Shown here in pieces: positions 34,082 through 41,803 of a stretch of DNA of 64,000 nt. The notes under the pieces were generated by a model, which was given only the letters and a program-made list of their open reading frames with translations, was not told the origin of the DNA and did no database searches. The position numbers and the translations under genes are program-made. Source of the stretch: Cellulosimicrobium sp. Marseille-Q4280 (lineage in GTDB: Bacteria > Actinomycetota > Actinomycetes > Actinomycetales > Cellulomonadaceae). Positions within the stretch are counted from its first letter, which is position 1; the number at the start of each line of letters is the position of its first letter. Location of the stretch: positions 930,001 to 994,000 of the forward strand of contig NZ_CALPBY010000001.1 in assembly GCF_943181405.1 (NCBI RefSeq). The letters are read 5' to 3'.

Positions 34082-34111
34082 ACCCTAGGGGTGGGGGCGC
34101 CGGCAGGACAA
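34082..34111 (-). promoter_or_regulatory. Promoter TTGTCC-18-TAGGGT for the xylanase gene
   Basis: The -35 TTGTCC (34111-34106) and -10 TAGGGT (34087-34082) have an 18-nt spacer, with the start codon about 48 nt downstream. A CAACGGTTG near-palindrome overlaps the -35 and may be an operator. Confidence 0.45.
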
Positions 34112-34264
34112 CGGTTGAACAAATCCTGGCGACGATCGCGGCCGCAGGGCCGGAGCAGCGCCGCACCGCACCTCGGGACCACGGACCCGTGCATCCCTGG
34201 ACCGCAAGGCCTAGCGTCGAAGAGAGGGCCGGCATCGGCCGCCCCACGACGAGAGGACAGGAAC

Positions 34265-34483
34265 ATGGGCACGCACCGTCGCTGGGCCGACCTCAGCAGA
34301 GGTCAGCAGGTCGCCGTCGGCGTCGTCGGGGCCGTCCAGGTCACGCTGACGGCCGCCGCCTACCGCGACCTCGCGAAGCGCCCCGCAGACCAGGTCAACG
34401 GGACGAAGCTCGCGTGGGGCATCGCCCTGCTCGTCAACTGGGTCGGCCCGATCGCGTACTTCCTCGACGGCCGCAAGGGCTGA
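34265..34483 (+). CDS. Small membrane protein, PLDc_N-like
   Basis: A 72-residue protein with two hydrophobic stretches (about residues 15-32 and 48-64). It ends in LLVNWVGPIAYFLDGRKG. The N-W-x-G-P-x-x-Y-F-x-x-G-R pattern matches the phospholipase D N-terminal (PLDc_N) module that also occurs as stand-alone small membrane proteins. The central RDLAKRPADQVNG resembles the loop of that family. ATG 34265 has AGGACAGGA upstream, and a TAGCGT hexamer lies at about 34212. It is divergent from the xylanase and converges on mfd. No catalytic role is expected; the function is unknown. Confidence 0.7.
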   Translation: MGTHRRWADLSRGQQVAVGVVGAVQVTLTAAAYRDLAKRPADQVNGTKLAWGIALLVNWVGPIAYFLDGRKG

Positions 34484-34554
34484 CACCGGCTCGCGACGCC
34501 GGCTGCGCGCCGACGCCGACCGCGCGTGCCGACCCCGGCTGCGCTGTGCCGACC

Positions 34555-37500
34555 TCAGCCGCGGGCGGCCGTCCCCACCGTCGCCGCCGCGCTGACCTCG
34601 CCGAGGACGACCGCGTCGATGAGCTGGCGCGCCCACTGGAGCACCTCGGTGCCGCGCAGCGGACGACCGCCGATGCGTGCCGTCGTCGGGTACGGCACGA
34701 GGAACGCGCGGATCGCGGGCTTGAGCATGGTGCCCGGGTAGAGGCGCTTGAGGCGCAGCTGCGCCGACTCCGGCAGGTCCACGGGGGCGAACCGGATGAA
34801 CTTGCCCTGCGCGGTGACGTCCGTGAGCCCGGCCCGGCGCGCGTGGTTGCGGAAGTCCGCGACGTCGAACAGCGCGGACGCGACGTCCGGGAGCGCTCCG
34901 TACCGGTCGACGAGCTCGGCGCGGACCTCGGCGAGCTGCGGCGCGTCGGTCGCGGCGGCGATCTTCTTGTACGCCTCGAGGCGCAGGCGCTCGGTCGCGA
35001 TGTACGACTCGGGCAGGTGCGCGTCGACCGGGAGCTCGATCGAGACCTCCGGCTGCTCCTCCGGACCGTCGCCCCGGAAGTTCGCGACGGCCTCGCCGAC
35101 CATCCGCACGTACAGGTCGAACCCGACGCCCGCGATGTGCCCGGACTGCTCCCCGCCGAGCAGGTTGCCCGCGCCGCGGATCTCGAGGTCCTTCATCGCG
35201 ACCTGCATGCCCGCCCCGAGGTCGGTGTGGGCGGCGATCGTCGCGAGGCGGTCGTGCGCCGTCTCCGTGAGCGGCCGCTCCGGCGGGTAGAGGAAGTAGG
35301 CGTACGCGCGCTCGCGCCCGCGGCCCACGCGCCCGCGGAGCTGGTGCAGCTGCGACAGCCCCAGCATGTCGGCGCGCTCGAGGATGAGCGTGTTGGCGTT
35401 GGAGATGTCCAGGCCGGTCTCGATGATCGTCGTGCAGACGAGGACGTCGAGCTCCTTCTCCCAGAACGCCCGGATCACCTGGTCGAGCTGGTGCTCGTTC
35501 ATCTTGCCGTGCGCGACGCCCACGCGGGCCTCGGGGACCAGCTCCCGCAGGCGCGCCGCCTGCCTCTCGATGGTCTCCACCTTGTTGTGCACGTAGAAGA
35601 CCTGTCCCTCGCGCAGGAGCTCGCGCCGCAGCGCGGCGGCGATCTGCTTCTCCTCGTACGCGCCGACGTACGTGAGCACCGGGTGGCGCTCCTCGGGCGG
35701 CGTCGCGAGCGTCGACATCTCGCGGATGCCCGTGACCGCCATCTCGAGCGTGCGCGGGATGGGGGTCGCGGACATCGCGAGCACGTCGACGTTCGTGCGC
35801 AGCTGCTTGAGCGTCTCCTTGTGCTCGACGCCGAACCGCTGCTCCTCGTCGATGATCACGAGGCCGAGGTCCTTGAACCGGATGTTGCCCGTGATGAGGC
35901 GGTGGGTGCCGATGACCACGTCGACCTTCCCCAGCCGCAGGCCCTCGATCGTCTCCTCCGACTCCTTGGCCGTCTGGAAGCGCGACAGCGCCTTGACGGT
36001 GACGGGGAAGCCCGCGTACCGCTCGGAGAACGTCTCGAAGTGCTGCTGCACGAGCAGCGTCGTCGGCACGAGCACCGCGACCTGCTTGCCGTCCTGGACC
36101 GCCTTGAACGCGGCGCGGATCGCGATCTCCGTCTTGCCGTAGCCGACGTCGCCGCACACCAGGCGGTCCATGGGGACCGTCTTCTCCATGTCGGACTTGA
36201 CCTCGTCGATCGTCGCGAGCTGGTCCGGCGTCTCGACGTACGCGAAGGCGTCCTCGAGCTCGCGCTGCCACGGCGTGTCCGCACCGAACGCGTGCCCCTG
36301 CGTCGCCATGCGGGCCGAGTACAGCCGGATGAGCTCGCTGGCGATCTCGCGGACGTGCTTGCGCGCGCGCGACTTGGTCTTCGCCCAGTCCGCACCGCCC
36401 ATCTTGTTGACGCTCGGCGACTCGCCACCGGTGTACTTCGTCACCTGGTCGAGCTGGTCCATCGGCACGAAGAGCCGGTCCCCCGGCTGCCCACGCTTGC
36501 TGCTCGCGTACTCGATCACCAGGTACTCGCGCGTCGCCGCGTTGCCCCCCGTGCCGAGCGTGCGCTGCACGAGCTCGACGAAGCGCCCCACGCCGTGCTG
36601 CTCGTGGACCACGAAGTCGCCCGCCTTGAGCTGCAGCGGGTCGACGACGTTGCGCCGCCGGCTCGGCATCTTGCGCATGTCGCGCGTGCTCGACCCGGCA
36701 CGGCCCGTGAGGTCGGACTCCGAGAACACCGCGAGCCGCAGCTCCGGGACGACGAAGCCCTTCCCCACCATCGCCGGTGTGACGAGGACGATGCCGCCCT
36801 CGGGCTCGTCGTCGAGGCGCGACACGAGCCGCGCCGGGGTGTCCGCCGCGCCGAGCTGCTCGACCATGCGCTTCGCGGGGCCGTGGCCCTCCGTCGTGAG
36901 GACGAGGCGCCAGCCGGCGTGCTGGAGCCCGCGGATGTCGTCGAGCGCGCGCGCCACGTCGCCGCGGTACGACTCCACGTCGCGCGCGCCGATCGTGAAC
37001 GTCGGCACGCCGTGGGCGCTCTCCCCCACGCGCGGGCCCGTCGTGCCCGACGCCGCGCGGTCACCGCCCGCACCCGGCCCGCCCGCTGCGGGCGGGGCCG
37101 TCGGGTCGAGCGCCTCGTCCAGGTCCGGGTTGTCGAGCGCGAACGACGACAGCGTCCACCAGCCCAGGCCGCGGCGCTGCGCGACGGCCCGGACGTCGGA
37201 GAACGTCGCGAACGACGCCGAGGAGAGGTCGAGCGGCGTCTTGCCCCCCGCGACCGCGCCGGTCCACGCCGCGGCGAGGAACTCCTCGGTCGTCGCCACG
37301 AGGTCGTGGGCGCGCCGACGCACGCGCTCGGCGTCGTCGAGGACGAGCAGCGCGTCGTCCGGGACGAGCTCGAGGACCGGGACCATGCGGTCCACCAGGA
37401 CGGGCGCGAGCGACTCCATGCCCTCGACGGCGATGCCCGCGGCCAGCCTGTCGAGCATCTCCGTCGCGCCCGGCAGCTCCTCGACCAGCGCCGCGGCGCG

Positions 37501-38325
37501 CGCGCGGACCGCGTCCGTGAGGAGGATCTCGCGGCACGGCGGCGCCCACAGCCCGTGCTCCGCGATCTCGAGGCTGCGCTGGTCGGCGACCGCGAACCAG
37601 CGGATCTCGGAGACCTCGTCGCCCCAGAACTCGACGCGCAGCGGGTGGTCCTCCGTCGGCGGGAAGACGTCGAGGATGCCGCCGCGCACCGCGAACTCGC
37701 CGCGTCGCTCGACCATGTCCACCCGCGAGTAGGCCGCCGCGACGAGGCGCTCGGCGGTCTCCGTCATGTCGGCGGAGTCACCCGGGTGGAGAGCGACCGG
37801 CACGAGGTCCCCGAGCCCGTCCACGACGGGCTGCAGGAGCGCACGGACCGGCATGACGAGCACCCGCACAGGACCTGACGGTCCGATCTCCACGTCCGGG
37901 TGCGCGAGCCGTCGGAACACCGCGATCCGCTTCGCGACCGTGTCCGCGCGGGGGCTGAGCCGCTCGTGCGGCAGGGTCTCCCAGCTCGGAAGGACCGCGA
38001 CGAGGTCCGCCAGGTCGTCCGGGAGGTACGCGCGCACGCTCGCGGCGAGCTCGTCCGCGTCGCGTCCCGTCGCCGTCACCACGACGAGCGGCCGCGACCC
38101 CGCCGTCCACTCGCCCGCGCCCGACGCCGCCGCAGCGGCCCGCGCCGCCACGTCGCCGTCCGGCACCGGCCCGGTCGCCCGGGCGCCGGCCATCGCGGCG
38201 AGCAGCGGGGGCCGGACACCGGCCGGGCCGACGACGTCCGCCTCGCCCCGCGCGCGCACGTGCTCGACGGCGGCCGCCGCGGCAGGGTCGGCGAGCAACG
38301 TCGGCAGGATGCCGGTGAGGTTCAT
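34555..38325 (-). CDS. mfd: Transcription-repair coupling factor Mfd
   Basis: A 1256-residue DNA translocase that removes stalled RNA polymerase at lesions and recruits UvrA. N-terminal residues 1-400 are UvrB-like. The RNA-polymerase interaction domain (VVHEQHGVGRFVELVQR) is near 570. Helicase motifs follow: Walker A GDVGYGKTEIA near 725, the DEEQ box VIIDEEQRFGVEHKE near 825, SATPIPRTL, and QLRGRVGRGRERAYAY near 993. The C-terminal TRCF domain (LPESYIATERLRLEAYKK) is near 1105. An Ala/Gly/Pro-rich insert at about 395-430 interrupts the N-terminal part. The ATG at 38325 follows AAGGAA. A -10-like TAGGCT is at 38475-38470. Its length is standard for actinobacterial Mfd. Confidence 0.96.
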   Translation of the reverse strand: MNLTGILPTLLADPAAAAAVEHVRARGEADVVGPAGVRPPLLAAMAGARATGPVPDGDVAARAAAAASGAGEWTAGSRPLVVVTATGRDADELAASVRAYLPDDLADLVAVLPSWETLPHERLSPRADTVAKRIAVFRRLAHPDVEIGPSGPVRVLVMPVRALLQPVVDGLGDLVPVALHPGDSADMTETAERLVAAAYSRVDMVERRGEFAVRGGILDVFPPTEDHPLRVEFWGDEVSEIRWFAVADQRSLEIAEHGLWAPPCREILLTDAVRARAAALVEELPGATEMLDRLAAGIAVEGMESLAPVLVDRMVPVLELVPDDALLVLDDAERVRRRAHDLVATTEEFLAAAWTGAVAGGKTPLDLSSASFATFSDVRAVAQRRGLGWWTLSSFALDNPDLDEALDPTAPPAAGGPGAGGDRAASGTTGPRVGESAHGVPTFTIGARDVESYRGDVARALDDIRGLQHAGWRLVLTTEGHGPAKRMVEQLGAADTPARLVSRLDDEPEGGIVLVTPAMVGKGFVVPELRLAVFSESDLTGRAGSSTRDMRKMPSRRRNVVDPLQLKAGDFVVHEQHGVGRFVELVQRTLGTGGNAATREYLVIEYASSKRGQPGDRLFVPMDQLDQVTKYTGGESPSVNKMGGADWAKTKSRARKHVREIASELIRLYSARMATQGHAFGADTPWQRELEDAFAYVETPDQLATIDEVKSDMEKTVPMDRLVCGDVGYGKTEIAIRAAFKAVQDGKQVAVLVPTTLLVQQHFETFSERYAGFPVTVKALSRFQTAKESEETIEGLRLGKVDVVIGTHRLITGNIRFKDLGLVIIDEEQRFGVEHKETLKQLRTNVDVLAMSATPIPRTLEMAVTGIREMSTLATPPEERHPVLTYVGAYEEKQIAAALRRELLREGQVFYVHNKVETIERQAARLRELVPEARVGVAHGKMNEHQLDQVIRAFWEKELDVLVCTTIIETGLDISNANTLILERADMLGLSQLHQLRGRVGRGRERAYAYFLYPPERPLTETAHDRLATIAAHTDLGAGMQVAMKDLEIRGAGNLLGGEQSGHIAGVGFDLYVRMVGEAVANFRGDGPEEQPEVSIELPVDAHLPESYIATERLRLEAYKKIAAATDAPQLAEVRAELVDRYGALPDVASALFDVADFRNHARRAGLTDVTAQGKFIRFAPVDLPESAQLRLKRLYPGTMLKPAIRAFLVPYPTTARIGGRPLRGTEVLQWARQLIDAVVLGEVSAAATVGTAARG

Positions 38326-38533
38326 GCGTTCGGTTCCTTCCGAGGACGGCGGTCGGCCCGCGGCGTCGGGCGAGGAGTCACGGGGCGCGTCGGTCGAGGG
38401 GGCAGCATGAACGGCCCGGACCGTGCGGCTCGTGGAGGCCGGGTCCGGGCTGGTCCTGCAGCGCCGACCAGCCTACGCCGGAGTACCGACACCGGCAGCG
38501 ACCCGCTGCCCACGGCAGCACGCGCCGCGCCGC

Positions 38534-38545
38534 GACTTTCACCCG
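38534..38545. promoter_or_regulatory. GGGTGAA motif upstream of the PAP2 phosphatase gene
   Basis: On the minus strand it reads GGGTGAAAGTCGCG (38544-38531). It is one member of the motif set found in every promoter region of the polysaccharide locus, located about 50 nt before the CATGCT -10 of the PAP2 gene. Confidence 0.45.
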
Positions 38546-38588
38546 CCGGAGCTCGTGTGCACCCGTGACACCGCCCGCACTCCTCCGC

Positions 38589-38594
38589 CATGCT
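38589..38594 (+). promoter_or_regulatory. -10 hexamer CATGCT, leaderless start
   Basis: It ends 7 nt before the GTG at 38601, which supports that start over the in-frame GTG at 38565. Confidence 0.5.
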
Positions 38595-38600
38595 CGACGG

Positions 38601-39311
38601 GTGCCCTCCTCCTCGGACCGGCCCGACGGTGCGCCCGCACCGGCGCGGCGCCGGCCTCCCGCGCAGGCCGTGATGCTCCTGCTGATCCTGGGCGCCTTCG
38701 TCGTGCTCTGGGCGGCCTCCCACCTCACCGCCGCCGGCCAGCAGGCGGACGCGGGCGCCTTCCGTACGCTCGCCCCGCTCCACGACTCCGGCGCGGACGT
38801 CGCGGGCGCCCTGCGGCGCGGGCTGCCCGTGGCGTGCGCAGCCGTCGCCGCGGTGCTCGGCGTGGTGGCCCTCGTGCGCCGGGCCTGGCGCGACCTCGCC
38901 GGCGCGCTGCTCGTCACCGTCGCCACCGTCGGTGTCGCGGTCGGGCTGCGCGAGCTCCTCGTGCGCCCCGACCTCGGCGGCTACGGGTACGCGCACCAGA
39001 CGTTCCCGAGCGGGCACGTCGCCGTCGTGGGAGGGCTGTGCGTCGCGATCTGGATCCTCTGGCCGTCACCGGCGACGCGCCCGGTGGCGGGGTGGGCGGG
39101 TCTCGCCGTGACGGGCCTGTCCGCGCTCGCGTCGGTCGTGACGTACGCGCACCGCCCGAGCGACGTCGTCGGGTCGCTCCTCGTCGCTGCCGCGGCCACG
39201 GTGGCGGTGTCCTGGGCGTTCGACGTCCCGCGGCGCACGCTCGCCAGGCCGGCGCGCGACCCCCGGGCGACGGGCACGCCGTCGGACGGCGTCAGCGCGC
39301 CGGCACCCTGA
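38601..39311 (+). CDS. PAP2-family membrane phosphatase
   Basis: A 236-residue integral membrane phosphatase. The type-2 phosphatidic acid phosphatase signature is complete: LRELLVRP (motif C1), FPSGHVAVV (C2, with catalytic His) and AHRPSDVVGSLL (C3). About six helices surround these. Likely substrates are lipid pyrophosphates such as undecaprenyl-PP, which would fit the adjacent polysaccharide locus (inference). The GTG at 38601 is supported by the -10-like hexamer 6 nt upstream; GTG 38565 would add 12 residues. Its 3' end overlaps the convergent glycosyltransferase stop by 20 nt. Confidence 0.88.
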   Translation: MPSSSDRPDGAPAPARRRPPAQAVMLLLILGAFVVLWAASHLTAAGQQADAGAFRTLAPLHDSGADVAGALRRGLPVACAAVAAVLGVVALVRRAWRDLAGALLVTVATVGVAVGLRELLVRPDLGGYGYAHQTFPSGHVAVVGGLCVAIWILWPSPATRPVAGWAGLAVTGLSALASVVTYAHRPSDVVGSLLVAAAATVAVSWAFDVPRRTLARPARDPRATGTPSDGVSAPAP

Positions 39312-40536
39312 CCGCCCGTGCGTAGAGGTCCTCGTAGCGGTCGACGACCCGTTCCCACGTGAAGTCCTCGACCCGGGACCGGCCCGCCGCGCCGATCCGT
39401 GCGGCCGCCGCCGGGTCGTCGAGCAGACCCAGGACCGCGCCCGCCAGCGCCCGCGTGTCCTGCGGGTCCACGAGCACCCCGTCCACCCCGTCGGTGACGA
39501 TCTCCGGAGGGCCGCCGCGCGTCGTGGCCACCAGGGGACGTCCGGAGCGCCAGGCCTCGAGCACGACGAGCGGTGCCGCGTCCGCCCGGCTGGGCACCAC
39601 GACCACGGCGGCCTCGGCCATCCGGGCCGCCACCTCCGGCGGGTCGAGCCGGCCCGGGAGGTCGACGCGGTCCTCGAGCCCGGCTGCGACGACGCGGCGG
39701 CGCAGCGCCGCCGCCTCGCTGCCGTCCCCCACGACGACGAGCCGCGCGCGGTCGCGCAGGGCGGACGACGCGAAGGCGTCGACGAGCAGGTCGAAGCCCT
39801 TGACGTGCTCGATCCGGCCGACGGCGACGACCACGGGTTCGCGTGCGGTCGGACCGGGCACGGAGGTCGTCGGGGGCAGGGGCCGGACACCGACCTCCAG
39901 GTCGTGCTCGGCCAGGTCGTGCTCGGCCAGGTCGGGCCCGGCCAGGTCGGGCCCGGCGGACGGCGTCCCCACGGAGAGGTCGACGCCGTTGGGCACGACC
40001 ACGGCGTCGGGCGCCCCGAACCGTGTCAGGTCGTCGGCCACCACGCGCGAGCACCCCGTGACGGCGGCCGCCACGCCGACCGAGCGTTCGAGCGCCGCGC
40101 GCAGCAGGCGCGAGTGGTCGAACACGGCATGGTCGTCCGCGAACGTCTCGCCGTGCGAGCTCACGACGAGCGGGGTCCGGGTCAGCGTCCGCAGCCCGAG
40201 CGCGTAGGCGCCGTTGGGCCCGAAGCACTGCACGTGCAGGACGTCCGGCCGGAAGGCCCGGTAGGCCTTCGCCCACGCGATCGCCGCGGCCGGTGCGGCC
40301 AGCGCGAACCGCGCGACGTCGCCCGCCCGGCGCGACGGCTGGGGGGTCGGCAGGTACCGCACGAGGACGTCGTCGACGAGCCGGGGTCCGAGGTGCTCGC
40401 CGCGGTCGACCGTCCAGACCTCGACCGGCGTCCCGCGCTCGGCGAGGACGCGCGCGACGTGCCGCACGTGCGACTCCACGCCACCCGTGTAGGGGTCGAA
40501 CGAGCTCGCGACGAGGGCTACGCGCCGCTCCGTCAT
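39292..40536 (-). CDS. GT4-family glycosyltransferase
   Basis: A 414-residue retaining, GT-B-fold enzyme. The N-terminal domain begins VALVASSFDPYTGGVESHVRHVARVL, with the glycine loop of GT4 enzymes. The C-terminal donor domain has VVAVGRIEHVKGFDLLVDAF and the E-x7-E equivalent near PLVVLEAWRSGRPLVAT. It transfers a sugar from a nucleotide-sugar in the cytoplasm; the acceptor is unknown. Between the two domains is an unusual spacer formed by four 5-residue repeats (AEHDL/AGPDL). ATG 40536 was chosen because homology begins directly after it; a -10-like TAGGAT lies at 40647-40642. It is divergent from the next glycosyltransferase. Confidence 0.9.
   Translation of the reverse strand: MTERRVALVASSFDPYTGGVESHVRHVARVLAERGTPVEVWTVDRGEHLGPRLVDDVLVRYLPTPQPSRRAGDVARFALAAPAAAIAWAKAYRAFRPDVLHVQCFGPNGAYALGLRTLTRTPLVVSSHGETFADDHAVFDHSRLLRAALERSVGVAAAVTGCSRVVADDLTRFGAPDAVVVPNGVDLSVGTPSAGPDLAGPDLAEHDLAEHDLEVGVRPLPPTTSVPGPTAREPVVVAVGRIEHVKGFDLLVDAFASSALRDRARLVVVGDGSEAAALRRRVVAAGLEDRVDLPGRLDPPEVAARMAEAAVVVVPSRADAAPLVVLEAWRSGRPLVATTRGGPPEIVTDGVDGVLVDPQDTRALAGAVLGLLDDPAAAARIGAAGRSRVEDFTWERVVDRYEDLYARAVRVPAR
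39897..39956. repeat. Four tandem 15-bp repeats within a glycosyltransferase gene
   Basis: Four units beginning CCAGGTCG, two ending TGCTCGG and two ending GGCCCGG, encode alternating EHDLA/GPDLA pentapeptides in the linker between the two GT-B domains. The period keeps frame, so copy number can change without breaking the gene. Confidence 0.8.
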
Positions 40537-40579
40537 CCGTCCCTCACCGTCTCGCGGAAGGTCCCGCGCTCGCCCGACG

Positions 40580-40601
40580 ATCACCCGCTCATCACCCGCT
40601 C
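40580..40601. promoter_or_regulatory. Tandem GGGTGAT motifs between divergent glycosyltransferases
   Basis: Two directly adjacent copies of ATCACCCGCTC (GGGTGAT on the minus strand) lie about 30-50 nt upstream of the TAGAGT -10 of the gene at 40707. They belong to the GGGTGA(A) set of this locus. Confidence 0.45.
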
Positions 40602-40630
40602 GCGCAGGTCCGTGGGGGTACCGACGCCAC

Positions 40631-40647
40631 TAGAGTGGGCAATCCTA
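40631..40647. promoter_or_regulatory. Back-to-back -10 elements of two glycosyltransferase genes
   Basis: TAGAGT (plus strand, 40631-40636) and TAGGAT (minus strand, 40647-40642) face each other within 17 nt, so the two divergent promoters overlap and probably compete. Confidence 0.4.
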
Positions 40648-40706
40648 CCGACCGCGCCTTCCGCTCCGAGCAGGCCGGACGGCACGTCCCGAGGGAGAAC
40701 CGCCCG

Positions 40707-41789
40707 ATGCCGCAGCTCGTCGTCGCGACCGTCGCGGTCGAGGTCCCCATGGGCGCCCAGGTCTACCAGGAGGAGGTCGCGGCACGCGCCGCCACCGCCC
40801 TCACGAGCGACGCCGACGGCACGACCGGCCCCGAGGCCTGGAGCGTCGACCGCGCCGTCTTCCGGTCGTTGCGCTCGCCGCTCGCCGGCACGCACCGGCT
40901 CCCGCTCGGCCGTCTCGCCGGCGCCGGCGCGGGCGTGCGCCGGGCGGTCGGCCGCGCGGTGTACCCGCGCGGCGCCGTCGTGCACCGGGTCGGTCTCGAC
41001 CTCCCCCCGCACCCCACGCGCGACGTCGTGGCCGTGCAGGACGTCGTGTCGTGGCGCTACGACGACGAGTCCGCCCCGGTGCGGGCCGCCGCCGAGGAGG
41101 TCCGTCGTGCGGCCGCGGTCGTGACCGTCTCGGAGTTCAGCGCCGACGAGGCGGCCGAGGTCCTCGGGCTCTCGGAGCGGCCCGTCGTCGCGTACAACGG
41201 GGTCGACCCCGTGCACTTCGACGCCACGCCGCTGCCGCGCGAGCGTCTCGCCGCGCTCGGCGTGGAGGGCCCGTACGTGCTGCACGCCGGCGGGGCCTCG
41301 CGGCGCAAGAACCTCGACGAGCTGGCGGTCGCGTGGCGCGCGGTGCGTTCCGCGCGTCCGGACCTCACGCTCGTGATGTCCGGGCCCCCGCACCCGCGCC
41401 GCACGTCCCTCTTCGCCGACCTGCCCGGGACCCGGCTCGTCGGGCGCCTCCCCGCCGACCTGATGCCGGGGCTCGTGGCGGGGGCCGCGGCGGTCGTGGT
41501 GCCGTCGCTCTACGAGGGGTTCGGCCTTCCCGCCCTGGAGGCCATGGCCTCGGGCGTCCCGGTCGTCGCCGCCCGCACGAGCTCGCTGCCCGAGGTCGTG
41601 GGCGACGGCGGCGTGCTCGTCGAGCCCGACGGCGCGAGCATCGCCGAGGGGCTGCTGTGGGTCACCACCGACGACCCGGCGGTCGCGTCGACGGTCGAGC
41701 GCGGCAGGGCCCGCGCCGCCACGTTCACGTGGGAGCGCAGCGCGGCCCGGCACGCCGCGGTCTGGCGCGCGGTCGCCGAGCGCGGCTGA
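40707..41789 (+). CDS. GT4-family glycosyltransferase (mannosyltransferase-like)
   Basis: A 360-residue GT-B enzyme. Features are VVTVSEFSADEAAEVLGL (C-terminal half of the acceptor domain), VVAYNGVDPVHFD, GPYVLHAGGASRRKNLDELAVAW (donor-domain start, like the WbaZ/mannosyltransferase group) and PSLYEGFGLPALEAMASG (E-x7-E). It acts in the cytoplasm on a lipid-linked glycan in this locus (inference). The ATG at 40707 is preceded by GAGGGAG at rather long spacing (about 11 nt). The stop is 14 nt from the convergent glycosidase gene. Confidence 0.9.
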   Translation: MPQLVVATVAVEVPMGAQVYQEEVAARAATALTSDADGTTGPEAWSVDRAVFRSLRSPLAGTHRLPLGRLAGAGAGVRRAVGRAVYPRGAVVHRVGLDLPPHPTRDVVAVQDVVSWRYDDESAPVRAAAEEVRRAAAVVTVSEFSADEAAEVLGLSERPVVAYNGVDPVHFDATPLPRERLAALGVEGPYVLHAGGASRRKNLDELAVAWRAVRSARPDLTLVMSGPPHPRRTSLFADLPGTRLVGRLPADLMPGLVAGAAAVVVPSLYEGFGLPALEAMASGVPVVAARTSSLPEVVGDGGVLVEPDGASIAEGLLWVTTDDPAVASTVERGRARAATFTWERSAARHAAVWRAVAERG

Positions 41790-41803
41790 CCCCCGGGCCG
41801 CCC

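Noticed and set aside
28950-34088. A 1700-codon plus-strand open frame opposite mazG and the xylanase gene
   Set aside because: It spans two clearly real minus-strand genes and their terminator; the composition is artefactual.
33775-37878. A long plus-strand open frame opposite mfd
   Set aside because: Mfd motifs are complete on the minus strand; the other frame is compositional.
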